This document shows positions 24,808 through 37,010 of a DNA stretch of 64,000 bases, piece by piece. Position 1 is the stretch's first letter. Each line of letters opens with the position of its first letter. The notes under the pieces were generated by a model. The model was given only the letters and a program-made list of their open reading frames with translations. It was not told where the DNA came from and made no database searches. Source of the DNA: Sphagnum compactum (taxonomy: Eukaryota > Bryophyta > Sphagnopsida > Sphagnales); the NCBI GenBank assembly GCA_965153455.1, contig OZ234498.1, positions 2,418,001 through 2,482,000 of the forward strand, given 5' to 3'. A program made the translations under genes and the position numbers.

Positions 24808-25344
24808 GTTATCGAAAACCTAGGACCCTAACCCCTACCTAAACCTTTGAGCCAAAGTTTGTAAAAATAGCCCTTAAGACTTGTGGGCCAGGTCTAAGGC
24901 TAGGTCTAGCTAACTTTGGCTTTTCTTGGGTTGGGTCAAGGTCTTGCAAAACTCTTGGACCCAAGCCATGTCTAGTTTTATTAATTTTTAAGAATTTAAA
25001 ATTATTTTATTTTAAGTAAATATTTTTATTAACTTTTGTGATATAAAAAAATTGGCGAATTATCCCCCCAAAAAAAGAAAAAAGAGTCAAATTTGCACTA
25101 GAAAAAGTTAAATCCTAAATATTCCTAAATTTTTGGGAAAGAAAAGACAAAATTGGAATTTTTGTTTGAATTTTTTAAAAAAAATTCCAAGGAAATGGAT
25201 GTAGACCCTCCGGGTCTGGGTCTAAACCCGCCGGTTCCGGTGATCACTGGTTCTCCCTCAGCGTCTAGTTCTCGTTGTGTTCGGCTTCGTTTGTTTTTTC
25301 AGTTCTTCTGTGTTGTTGGAGGCCTCGCAGGAAGACGATCGAGC

Positions 25345-28300
25345 ATGGAACCGGGCGTTGTCAATTTGCGCTTGCTCGCCGCAATTCGAGCGGCGTCTGT
25401 AGCAGATCGAATGCTCGTTTCTTCCACAGCACCGAGCTCTCGCGCCGCGTATTCTTACTCCACCGCCGCTTCATGTGCTTCAGGTAGATGTTTTTCTTGC
25501 TTTGTCTCCTTGTTTGTGCATGTTTTGGGAATCGATTTCAGAGATTTTGATAAAAACGAAGAGACACATGTCTTTGTTTTTGTTCGGAAATGTCGAAATA
25601 TGCTTCTGGTAGGTAGACGTTTTTCTGGCTGCATCCCGTTGTGTGTATATGTGTGTGTTTTTGTATATTTTACAAGTGATTTCATAGATTTTGATGAAGC
25701 AAAGATGGAGTGAAACAAGTCCTTGGTTTGGTCGGCACGATTGAAAATCTTGTCGGGTTGAAAAAAAATGTTCGGGATTCAGGGAATTGCTGATGGGTTG
25801 CCATTTGATGCATCCCTGTGACAATGTCGTCAGTTTTCTTTGTTTTTTGGTTTTTGCTGCAATGTATTCAGTGTTGTAGGTGTTGTGAGAGTATACCTAT
25901 GGGAATCTCACAAAACCCTTAAACCCTAACATTCATTCCTGGTAAACATTTTTGCCTCTTGCTTGTTGCAATAGACGGAAAGTGTCTATTTGGATCTGAG
26001 ACATATGTGGACACATCTGTGCATTCCTGTGCGGCTTACTGTGTGGATGCTGCAACCATTATTGGTGTTCTCTGTAACTCTGCAGAAGCTCTTCTGCCTC
26101 AGGAGTCAATGGCACCAGTTGGCCTATTAAGGAGAGTAGGTCACAAAGCACGGGAAGAGGCCTCTCATCTGATTGCCACACGGAAAACAGCACACCTGGG
26201 GGAACCTTGGCATAGGAATTGGGAGTTGGATTCTACACACTCCAAGGTAACATCAGGACGAGCTTCAGGATGTATGGGAAGGCTTTTTAACCTGGTGAGG
26301 GAGAAGAAGTTTGAAGAGATGCTTGCATATCTGGATCAACTGGGGAGAAGTCAAGACAGTTTAATTCAACAAGAGCTGGATGTATACCTGTATGCTCGGT
26401 TGATGACAGTGTGTACACGGGATCTGGGACCAGAGTGCGCTCTCCCAATATTTGAGCTAATGTTGCAACAGGGTGAAGTGGTTCCTAATGTGGTCCACTA
26501 CACTATTGTGATCCGGTCATTGATGGACCTTGCGGCACATGAAGGGAATGGAAGTACTATTCCTGGACACAAGGGGCTGTCAGAGCAGACAAGCCACAAA
26601 AGTTGGTCCTCAAAAGCAATTGAGCTCTTGAAAGAGATGCGTGTGAAGGGTATAGTGCCTAATGAACTGACTTATAAGCCAATAATGGCATGGCTTCCAT
26701 CAAAGGGGAGAGTTGTAGAGTTTGAAGAACTTAAAAAGTTAATGGAGGTTGATGAAGTCCCTTTTGTGGGAGTGTTCAAGTACTATGAGATCAGGCTGGC
26801 ACTACGAGTGGCTGATTTTGACAAGGCTAAGACACTTTTCATTGCAGCCAAGAGGGAGAATAAGAACATTGCTTCCTCTTTAAACTGTGAGCACTATTCA
26901 TTCAGTCTCAGAGCTATACACGATTCTTTTTCTTTCCATTGTTATGTGAGCATGATGGAATCATCCTTCTGTGGTCAGGTACCATTTTGGTCATCTGTGC
27001 TCATGACAAAGCAGAGGGTATATGAGCTGCTCATAATGCCACAGGATTTTGTTTATCTTTCCTAAGACAAATATTACCATGACTGTATTATTCAGCTTGT
27101 GTTTGCTCTATTTTTGGGGACATACTTGGTTGAAGAGGAGGGAGACTGATGGGGCAGGCATGATGCGGTGGCATGGGGTAAATGGCATTGATGGTTTGGG
27201 TAGCCTGGTTTTTGATGAGATTTGCATTGGATGATCAAATTATGGAGCTGCTGGAGTTACTCCCCAAAATCCTCACCAGCCTGAACACTAGTCATGGTAT
27301 TGCCACTGCATTTCAGTGTCTTGGCAAACATGGGCAACTCGAGACCGCCTTGCAGTGTCTGTCCCTCTTGAAAAAGAATGGTACACCACCAGTAGCTACA
27401 TGCTTTCTTGGCTCAATTTCTTAAGTTAATGGTAATTGGAGTGAACAACATGAAAAATCGGCACCATAATGGGCTTTGAGATTCCTTCCTGTTTAATGCA
27501 ACAAGCTGCAGCTGCTCTGTTTGTGAGATGCCATCTTGTTGTCACAAGTGAAGATTTTTTGGGGTGAGTGTTGGTGTCTTACATCAGATAATTGTGGACA
27601 GGTGAAAGGGAACAGCTGCTGGGTCACTATTTGATTGCTCTGATTCTTGGCTATACTAAAGGCAAGAAGGTACAGTTGTTGACAGGAGGTGAAGCATCTG
27701 TATGCCTAAGAATTCTATTCTGAGGTTCATCTGAGAATGGGTTGGGTGGTGAGACTTGGGAGAGAGGTGGAAGGCTTGACCTATCATAATCAAGAGTGGA
27801 GGTGCATGTGCAAAGAGACATGTCTGTGTGTAGCATTGCCAGAAAAATCAAGTAGAAATTCAGCTCTATGCCTGAGTTATGGGTCTCTTCTGCCATGATC
27901 TTATCTTAAGTTCTTACTGTGGACTGGATTTGCAGTTGGATGATGCAGAGAATGCTTTGAGGGAGGTTGAAAAGAAGTGCAATGTGAAGGCAGAAGCCAG
28001 TGTTTTTAACATTCTCATTGACTTTTGCTGCAGACAGGGTGAGGTAAGGGTACTGACTACCTGTTTCTGGAATGTTGATTTCACAGATGACTTTGAGAAT
28101 GCACCTTATGTACCATCTTGTGTGTTGCTATGATGTCAGGTGTCTCGAGGTTTAGACTTCTTAGATGAAATGCAGCAGAGAGGGTTGGAGTTGTCTACTT
28201 TCTCATTCAATCCTTTCATCCGCGAGTTTGGGCGTTGGAGCATGGTAGATGAGGTACATTTCACACTGGAAATTCTGTCCTTGCCAGAGAATCAGTGAGC

Positions 28301-31300
28301 ATTAGATAGGTAGCAGAATCTGTTGATGGGTGCCATTAAGGGCAGGAAGAGACATCTCCTCATAAATTGAGACAAGATCAGGAGAAGAGCAGAAGTTTCT
28401 CTTGTTCAGTACAAATACACTGAAGAGGTTCTTGGTGAGATCCTATCCTGAACATTAATAAAGTATGAGGAGATGGCTCAGAGTAATTCAGGGAAGGTCA
28501 ACAACCATTGAAGTGTGTGCGTCTCAATCTCACACACTGAAAGTTGGTGGAGGTTAACAGGCATTTGAGATGAAGGCGGCAATGGGCAGGCTGGGTGTGC
28601 AACCATCAGTAATGACTTACAGTCCTCTTATCAATGCATGTGTGAAGCTGGGGAATGTAAGGCCCTTGTTTACCACTTTCACAATGCTCAGCCCTTGCAA
28701 CTGTTCCTTGTCCTCTTGTTCATTGTTTCTTTTTTACCTCCCTCACCCTTGTGCTCATTCTTTGTTTCAATTTGTGTAGTCCACAGATACTTTTAGGTGC
28801 TCAAAAGAGATTGCAAGCTATTGTCAGCACATAAGAGGGGTTATAACTCTCTAGCTGCTTCTGTCTGCCATTGTGGTTGTTTGTATTAGGCAGATGGAGA
28901 AGGCCTATGCGTTGCTTGCAGAAATGAAAGAAGTTGGGGTGGAGGCCAACTCTCATTGTTATAACCCCCTGATAATGGGGTTTAGCACCAAGGTCACTCT
29001 CACTCTTTCATCTTGTATGGGGACAAGTTCTTTTGGGAAGAGACTTAGCATGGATTGCATTGTGATTTACAGTAGTTGTCTGCAAGTCCTCTCGTTGCTC
29101 AATGGTGTTGCTGGGCTTACTAAGCAAATGTTGGGATCCTTCCAGTTACTGCTTTTGATCTTCTCAGTTGATAACTCCTTTTGAAATGCATGCTATGCTC
29201 TATGTGAACAGCTGCCTGCTCTTGACACTCAATTTGTCCTTGGATTTGTCTGGCTGACATGTGGGAATACATGGGGTGTTCGGGGTGGAACAGAACTTTG
29301 ATAAAGCCATGGCAGTGGTGAAAGAGATGGAGTTGGCTGGGGTGCCAGCTGATGTGGACACTTATCGAGTGCTAATTTTTGCTTGCTCCCTCTCTAGAAA
29401 CCAGGACAAGGCAATTCAGGTACTCTTGCAGATCAGTTGCAGGCTACAAGGATAAAGATTTTGAAGCTGTGAAATGATGACCAATTGAAGACAAAGTTGA
29501 GGAGTCAATGACATTGTACATCATATCATGATTGAACACTCTGCTTTTCCATCATGTTTTTATCATTCACTTCAGCAGTTTTAGGTTGCATGTCATGTGA
29601 ATGCATTCTTGCACCTTGTGTCACAGTTGTATGAGCAGATGACAGAACGTGGGATAAAACCCAATCAGTCCATATACACAGTCATGGCCACAACATTTGC
29701 AAAATGTGGCAACCTTGATCGCAGTATTGAGGTGAGGCTTTTCTTCCCATTGTTGCAAAGCAATCTGTACATGGACATGTACCAAACAGTAACCTCATCA
29801 AATGCCAGACATATTGTACAACAGAAACATCAAAGTCTTTGATTCAGAGTTTGCAGTTGACTGAGTCTGCAATGTGATGTGAGTCTATATCTGACTTTGC
29901 CTTCCTTCTCAACAATTTTCTCCAACAGTTGGTGTCTGTCTCTCAGGCCACCTCTGACCTCCATTTGATCTGTCATGGCTGCAGATGGTGAAAGGGATAG
30001 AGAGGTATGGAGAGGCAGTTGGCACAGAGGCAAAAAGTGCCATCCTGGCAGGTTTGTCACTGGCTGGTCGCCTTGATGAAGCCATTGGGTTGTATGCAGA
30101 AATAAAGAAGGAAGGAGTTCTTCCTACTGCCTATGCTGTCAGCTCATTGATGGTATGGTCTTTGAAGTTTCCCTCAGAGCAACTCCACATTCCTCTCTGT
30201 TTTGTCTTTTACTTTTGTGGCATCCTCCAACCTCAGGCTGGGCCACAGAGGTTCAGTAAGCAAATTCTAGTCCTTTGTTTGGTAGTACAGACATAGAATG
30301 TGCATGATCTGGAAACTGCTGGGATGGCAGGCTGCATTGGGGAAGGCAGGGCACCTTGAGCAGATGTTTGCAATTTTTGAGGAGTGTCGCAGTAATGACC
30401 AGTGGCCAAGCATGACTCATCGGCAGCGAGCTGAGCATCTCAACATTCGATGCATCACTGCAGTGTTCAATTGCATTCGTCACAACAATCTTGCGTATGT
30501 ATCTTGAACTTTCTTGTCACTGCACATGGTAGAGGAAGAAGCATTGGAAGTGCAAAGAAGCATAAATGACATTCTTCTTTTGAACTTGTTTGGCAAACAG
30601 GCGAGCGGTAGAGTTTCTGCAGAAAGTGAAAGAGGAGGGCATTGCTGATGAGGCTGTGCTTTTTGACAAGGTAGTTTCTTTATTTCTCCTCAACATCTCC
30701 TTTTCTGCTTGGACATTACTCTTAATTTCCTGGGAAATGCTCCTCCAAATGTAGAGAGTCCTTTACTCTGAAAAGAGGTTAATGTTGGACAGCAAACAAT
30801 CTGTCATCATCCTGTAATGCCATTGGACAAGATAGTAACAGATTTGTGAAACTTTACCACCCCAGTATTGAGGAATGTTTGTGGCTGTCATCAGCTATTT
30901 CTTCACATATCAAATGGAGGAAGGGATGAAAACGAGATGTGCTGGTTGGATATTGAAGACGGCTTTGCAGTTGTAGGGGCTATGCGTGAACTGGGCTTAC
31001 AACCTTCAAGAATGGCTCTGGAAGCTCTCTTGGATGGTTGTGCTGCCATGAATGACTCTGAACAAGCACAACGGGTAGTTCGTGAGATGGAGCGGGAGGG
31101 TCTTAGTCTGAATATTTTCTCTATGATCAGGTTCATTTACCTCCTAATTTCTTTTGTAGTCAACAAAGTGAGTGCTACTGCAATAATTTTCTCAAAGCTT
31201 GGCAATGTTCATAACATGGAATTCCAATTCTTTGATTGAGTTGTATCTGTGTTGGGTTCTTGCAGGATCAATAAGTAGGACATGTTCAGCACATTCTAGT

Positions 31301-31585
31301 AAGAAAACATTATTCAAACAGCTGACACTGCAATTTTGGATGTTGTTGGGAGGAGGGCACAGGTTGTTTCGTGCATTGGTAGCTGGAGAGGATGAGGAGG
31401 GAGCACTTGCACTTTTAGACAAGATGCAAGTCTGTGACTTGCAAGATTCTGACATACAGGTTATTATTCGTGAGACATTGCAGCCACATTATACTGCAGC
31501 TGCTGAGTCAGCAGAAGCTGCAGAATCTCCTGAGACACTTCCTAGGGTTCGCAGGAGGGTTGAGGAATTGATGTCTCAAGATTGA
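25345..31585 (+). CDS. P-class pentatricopeptide repeat protein, probably organellar, 15 exons
   Basis: Exons: 25345-25483, 25975-26886, 27204-27380, 27602-27669, 27936-28043, 28140-28253, 28561-28656, 28894-28992, 29294-29419, 29627-29731, 29985-30152, 30331-30494, 30601-30670, 30895-31130, 31363-31585; 934 residues. The exon 2/3 junction is the least certain. Residues 1-46 are Ala/Ser/Arg-rich and look like an organelle transit peptide. An in-frame ATG at 25195 could add 50 residues. PPR motifs run from about residue 150 to 850: for example VFNILIDFCCRQGE, VMTYSPLINACVKLGNV, SHCYNPLIMGFSTK, DTYRVLIFACS, IYTVMATTFAKCGNLDRSIE. No E, DYW or SMR domain was found, so this is P-class: it likely binds one organelle RNA for stability, splicing or translation. 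The C-terminus (RRRVEELMSQD) is charged. The target RNA cannot be read from sequence. P-class PPR genes with introns exist in plants (At5g02830 and MRL1 come to mind), but orthology is not established. Confidence 0.9.
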
Positions 31586-34500
31586 ATTGTAAATGTTAGT
31601 TGCCTACTCCTAGCACCATTAGTGCATGTAATAACAGCCAAATTTGATGATCATTTGTTAGACAGTGGATACTTTCTGTGTCAATTGAACTAGCTGCAGA
31701 GGAAAGGATATGAGCTTTTCCAGAGCTTTGTTTTGGAGCTTTACGTCTCGAGCGGCACTCGTCTAGTATTTGGGTGGCACATAATGCAGGGTAGTTTAGA
31801 CATTGTTAGTTTCCTGCTAGTTGGCATGGGACCAGAAAAGTGTGAACAGTGAAGGGAAAGGTCATGTCTGTAAGAGATATCTGGTTGGGCGCCACTAGCC
31901 TATTCAGCCAGTAGGGCCACTACAAGAGTTGATGAGAGATATGGACCAAAATCCCATGGAACCGTTCTGTGGAAATTGTTTGAAGGATTTCTTCAACAAA
32001 GAAAACACGAGTGTATGGAACATTTGTGTTTGGACCCTGCACTTCTACAATGGAGAACATCTATGGCTATGGGCCACTTCTGTTTGATAAGCATTCTTCC
32101 CCCACTTTTGGTGCCTGAATCATGACTAGTTCTCATCCTCAACGACAAATGTCATTAACATCTTTACTGTACATGAATCCTGCTATGGTACCTCATTGTT
32201 GTCCTGTTCCAGGTTTTAAGGAGAGCCTTGGGTTGACTCCTGATGAGCTGCGTGCAGATGCTCTTCCATCTCACTCAATCTCTGGTGACATTTTCAGTAT
32301 AGAAAATTCGAGGATTGCAAAATGAGTGACATTGGCTAGACTTAGAGTATTATCATAGATGAATGAAATTTTTTTAATCCATTGAGAAATCAGGAAAATT
32401 CTAAAACATTTGATAAGAAGGTGGCAATTTCAGCAAACAAAGTCAGGCTTAGCACAGATGCCACCTATTTTAAACCTTAAATACTGCTATTGTCTATCTA
32501 GTCTTGAATGTAATGTTTGTCCAATCTTGTTTAGTATCCAATTATGTCAATCCTAACATTGAATGTAGTGATCACCAACTTGTGTTTAGAGTCTTTACCT
32601 ACTTAACTACCAGTCTCTTATACGTTCAATGCCCTTGATTGTAGCCTATTTTCTACCCTAAATTGTATGTTGGTTAGGTGGAGGTGCTGCCCATGCTCCT
32701 GTTGTTCTCCATCACAAGAAGGCTCATGTCCACACCTGGAATCACCTTCTATGCAATGGTGTGTCCTTTTCTTTCCTCAACCCTCTTCAATTATTTTTAC
32801 CTTTGTCTCTTCCCATGTTATTATCTTTCATATTTCCATCATTGGCTTGGTTGTGTATTCACATATATAATGTCAAGGATGACATCAATTGACCCCAACA
32901 TAGATTGTAGGACATCTATGAAAAACTTCAAACTTTGCTGTAAAAGAGATAGAATACTTTAGATGAGAATTCGCGCAGTTTTATTCATGATTCATGAGTG
33001 AAGTTCGTCTTTGAATTTTCACCTTTCATCCATAATGAAATGAAATCCATCCATTAATATTCATATATTTGTCTAGTTGATAGATTTCATCCATCATTTT
33101 TCAAAGCTTGTCCATAATTGTCATGATAAGATTTAAAGAAAGAAACGTCTCCTTAATGATGGGTCTAACTTCCTAAATAGATATAAATAAAGGTCATATA
33201 ACTCATTACCTTCAACTTGATCAACCTTAATCTAAAGTATTACCTTACACCATAATCTTGTGCATTTTGCTCCATTTCCTCAAATTTTCATGTTACGAAA
33301 TTAAATCCCATTTGGGTTCAAACTCTACATATTTTGCATTCATTTTCATTTTTCATGTATACTTGGAATTGTTCTTAGGGCTATTTTTTTGAAGTTTATC
33401 ATAATCTTTGTGTCAATTTGTGAGTCTTTTACTCAATTGATTCTCATGCTTAGTTAGACTTGTTGAGGGTGTGGTGTGCTCAAGTTATTTTTGAAGGTTT
33501 CGTCATTGTGATGTTCTTCATGCTACTCACATGGTTTTCACCATCCTTGTGGTCTCATTTTTTTTCATAACAATACTTGTGGGTGAAGTGCATCATGACT
33601 ATTCTCATTTCCTTGTTGTACCATTGTCAAAAACACAACATCATTTTGTTCTTCCCCTTGTTGATCCCAATGGTGTACATCATGGTTCAATCTTTCTATT
33701 TTCCTCCTAGAATTATATTGTGATCACTACGATCGTGATCTTCCCTTTGTTGGTCACAAGGGTTCCATCACCATTTCCTCACTTCAAAGTGTTGATTGCA
33801 TTATTGCCCACCATCTTGGTCATCTTGGCCCACTTGTAGGTGCTCATTGCTTATGTGCTTGCAATTATTTGGGTTTTGATGTGGTGTTCATTGTGCCTCA
33901 ACCATGCTTCAGGACGTCTTGAATTCTTTATCATAGTTGTGTTATCCCTATTGCTTTTATAGTTTTGGCCAATAATGTGCTTATGTAGTCTCTTGGTACT
34001 CTCCATTTCCTAGCCTTGTGCAAGTTGGTTATTATTTAATTACTTATATAAATCTCAATTTATATGTTGCGATGAAGGCAATGACTTTTAAGTTTTAAAT
34101 CCCATGTACCCACATAGTTTTTGAATGTTTATTTTGAACTAATGACATATATTATATTTAGGAATTAAATGATTCATGATAAGCAACATCAAACTTGACC
34201 TTGTAACGAATTGAACCCATAATAATTTGTGGCAATGATATTAGGTGATGCCTTTTGTATGTGTTATAATAATGAAATGTTTCAAAACAAAACTTGTCAT
34301 CACTAGCAACTTTTAATGTTGAATGAAAATATTTATTTTGTCCTTTTAAAAACAATGGAAATCCCATTTTGGTTATCCCTTGGCAATTCATGCAATATGA
34401 GTTTAAGATCTAACACATTTTTGTACAAAATGACATGGAACGCATTTTTGCAATCCTTTTTATAATGACGAATGGACTTCAAAATCTAGGTGATAATTTA

Positions 34501-35700
34501 AAACATTTTTCAAGGTTCAAACTACTACATTTGGGTTTAACTTTTAAAAAATGATCATTTGCCTTTAACTATTCATGGGTTTTGTCTTTGTCAACATAAA
34601 ACTTGGCACATTCTTATGCACTTTAAATTTAAGGTATATCAAATATCAACAATCATTTTATTATAAAATATTTCTCATTTTCAAAGTGTGTGTTGAAATA
34701 TATAAATGTTAGATTGATCACCTATAAGTTTGTTAAGTGATATCAAAGGTAAAGAACCATGAATTGAGTTTTAGTTTTATAACACAACCAAGGTGCATTT
34801 CCCAAGAAAAGTATGGGGGATGGAAGCTTTGGGATAAGATAATGACAAATTCATAAGTAAGAATTCAAGGTGAAGTCAGTATACACGAATCAAAAAAGAA
34901 GGCAATTAGTGCAAATTGGAACCAAAATAATGGTGAAACAAATCACGAGCAAACCAATTCACAAGACACGCCATAATTCAAATTTGCAAGGAACTCACCA
35001 TTCTTTTCCTTACAATATATTGTGTGACTATTGAAAAGGCAATATAAATGTCCAAAAATTTAAGATTTTGAAAAAGAGTCTCAATTTTTTTTTCTAATTT
35101 GTCAAATTGTGAATCCCATAACTTTACAAGCTATATGTTTGTAAAGACAAAAACTATGTTTGTTGCATAAAAGGCCATTAGTGTATGTGATGATGTTGAT
35201 TTCTGAAAATTTTAGAACCTCTCAAGTTGTTTTAGATGACATGCCACTAAAATGGCTCATGAGGTTACAAAGTCGTCAAAGTCATAAAGTAGCCCAAAAG
35301 TGAATTGTTGTATTGTAAAATACATACTTACAAAACCATTGTTAAGGTAGACTAGGTGATTTCCTTTATGTGGATCTTGTGTTTTTCTTTCATTATAGGA
35401 GTTTGAAACAAAGGGATTGACCTCTTTGGCAAAACAAATTTATAAATTTTTTTTTCCAACCTAGTGAAAGGGAAATATTACACCATTTAAGTATTTTGAA
35501 ACCCTAGATGACCTAGTATGAGAATATGGTGACAATCATAAAGGATTATAATATAGAAATCCTCAAAATTGAAGATGCAAACCTTAATGTCAAAATATAA
35601 TATCCCATTGTCAAAACATAGGTAATATATTTTTGAATTTCTTCATAGGACATTCTTTTCACACATTTTCATAAGACTCCTTAAACCATGTGTCTTCAAG
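31586..35700. other. PPR 3' flank and AT-rich intergenic DNA
   Basis: To about 32.4 kb the composition is gene-like and probably contains the PPR 3' UTR; a 67-codon open frame at 32122-32325 has no recognisable family and I do not call it. From 32.4 to 35.7 kb the sequence is AT-rich with no coding signal. It lies downstream, in the orientation of the element, of the Ty3/gypsy relic and may contain unrecognisable remains of its integrase region or LTR, but I found no motif that proves it. Confidence 0.5.
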
Positions 35701-35939
35701 GACATTACAGTTTTAATGTCCTCCATCATGGTATTTCTATGGTTTACCAAAGGACATTGAAACAAAACATATTTAACAAAAAAATTCCTTGTTCTTCATG
35801 TGGTGCATTAATTGGCCAAAATCAAACTTTTGTAACTTTTTCACCTATGTGCATGACCTCCTATTTAGTTCAGGTTGAACGATTGAACATTTTAAATTTT
35901 CATGGCCAATTTCAGTCTTAAATGTTTTTTTTAACAAAT

Positions 35940-37010
35940 AGTGGTTTCAAAATTTCAAAACATGGATCATAACCAATAGCTATTTTTCATGGGTTGGGAA
36001 ATTAAATTCTATAGGTATCATATTTTTGAATTCATAAATAATTACTTACTCTTTTTACATTAGTACAACACCTATAACCAAGTTTTTTAACATTCGTGCA
36101 TAATACTAACCCATGACCCACCCAAACTTGGGTCAATGACCTTCAACAAATGAGTGAATGTTAAAGCATTTTTCAAAGTTTGAAAACTTTTTTTATAATT
36201 CGGCTACATTTTATACTTTGGGAGCAATTATTCCTTTTTTAACAAATCAACTAAAAGCCTTGCAAATTGTGTAAAAACTTTTGTAAACTACCTATAACAA
36301 TCGAACAACTTAAAAACATTTGTCACCTTCATATCATATTTGAGGATTGATCATTCAACTACAACCTTGATATTTTTATGATAAATTGGCACTCCTTTGT
36401 CCAAGACTATGTCCAAAGTATTCCACTCAGGGTATAAAATTCACATTTTAAAAAAGGATGTATAATTCATTGGTTTTTAGAACAACAAACACAATTCTAA
36501 TGCTTCAAATGTTATATGTTGGATTTGGAATGAACTAATATGTTGCCATCACAAACCTTCCTAGGTGCTTATGAAAAAAGGAGTTTATAAAACACATAAA
36601 CATGAATCGGGTGTTTTTAAGCCCAAATGGCAACACAACAAATTCATAGTGTCCATGAACTATTTAAAAAATTGTTTATTGGGATATCTTAATCCTTCAC
36701 ACAAATCTAACAATAAATCTTCAGGTCTATTTTGGACAAAAGTTAGTGCCATGCAAGTGATCCAAAAGATCATTTATCCTTCATAGGGGAAATTGATTCT
36801 TGATATGAACTTGTTAAATCCCTTATAATCAACACATACTCTAAAGGTCCCATCATTCTTTGTCACAAATAGTACAAAGGCACCCCAATTAAGGTAAGTT
36901 TGTAAAAACATTGTACGAATATTCTTCTACCAACTTTTCCACCTTTCCATTCAATTCACTTACATTTCCATTATCATCCATCAACTCATGCACACTAATA
37001 GAAAAAAAAT
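35940..37010 (-). mobile_element. Decayed Ty3/gypsy LTR-retrotransposon pol fragment (RT and RNase H)
   Basis: On the minus strand, about 36785-36890 reads WGAFVLFVTKNDGTFRVCVD without interruption, the fingers region of Ty3/gypsy reverse transcriptase. Further along the same strand come INDLLDHLHG (about 36720-36780), then, after frame changes and stops, a DILVHSKS segment at about 36500-36545 where the catalytic YxDD motif should be (its first residues are damaged), and FPTHEK...LLVMIHVLK at about 35955-36020, typical of RNase H. Upstream, about 36890-37000 resembles the linker before RT. Stops and frameshifts show the copy is dead. No LTRs, gag or integrase were identified, so the full boundaries are unknown. 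Confidence 0.85.

Larger units (their letters stand above)
17540..25140. other. AT-rich intergenic region without recognisable genes
   Basis: About 7.6 kb of AT-rich DNA with (AAT)n at about 17690-17740, (ATC)n at 21222-21250 and (AT)n at 21610-21625. Open frames are short and match nothing I recognise. Two items stand out and are annotated separately: a TAGG/CCTA-rich tract with a tRNA-like head (21.75-22.56 kb) and a telo-motif tandem repeat (24.73-24.81 kb). No intact transposon protein is visible; some sequence is probably decayed mobile DNA. Confidence 0.6.

Noticed and set aside
26887-27065. Extension of PPR exon 2 to the stop after 27063
   Set aside because: The read-through loses PPR character after SSLN; a GTGAGC donor at 26887 joined to the acceptor at 27203 keeps frame into the next repeat-like exon.
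32122-32325. 67-codon frame downstream of the PPR gene
   Set aside because: Short, no recognisable family, and located in the probable 3' UTR.
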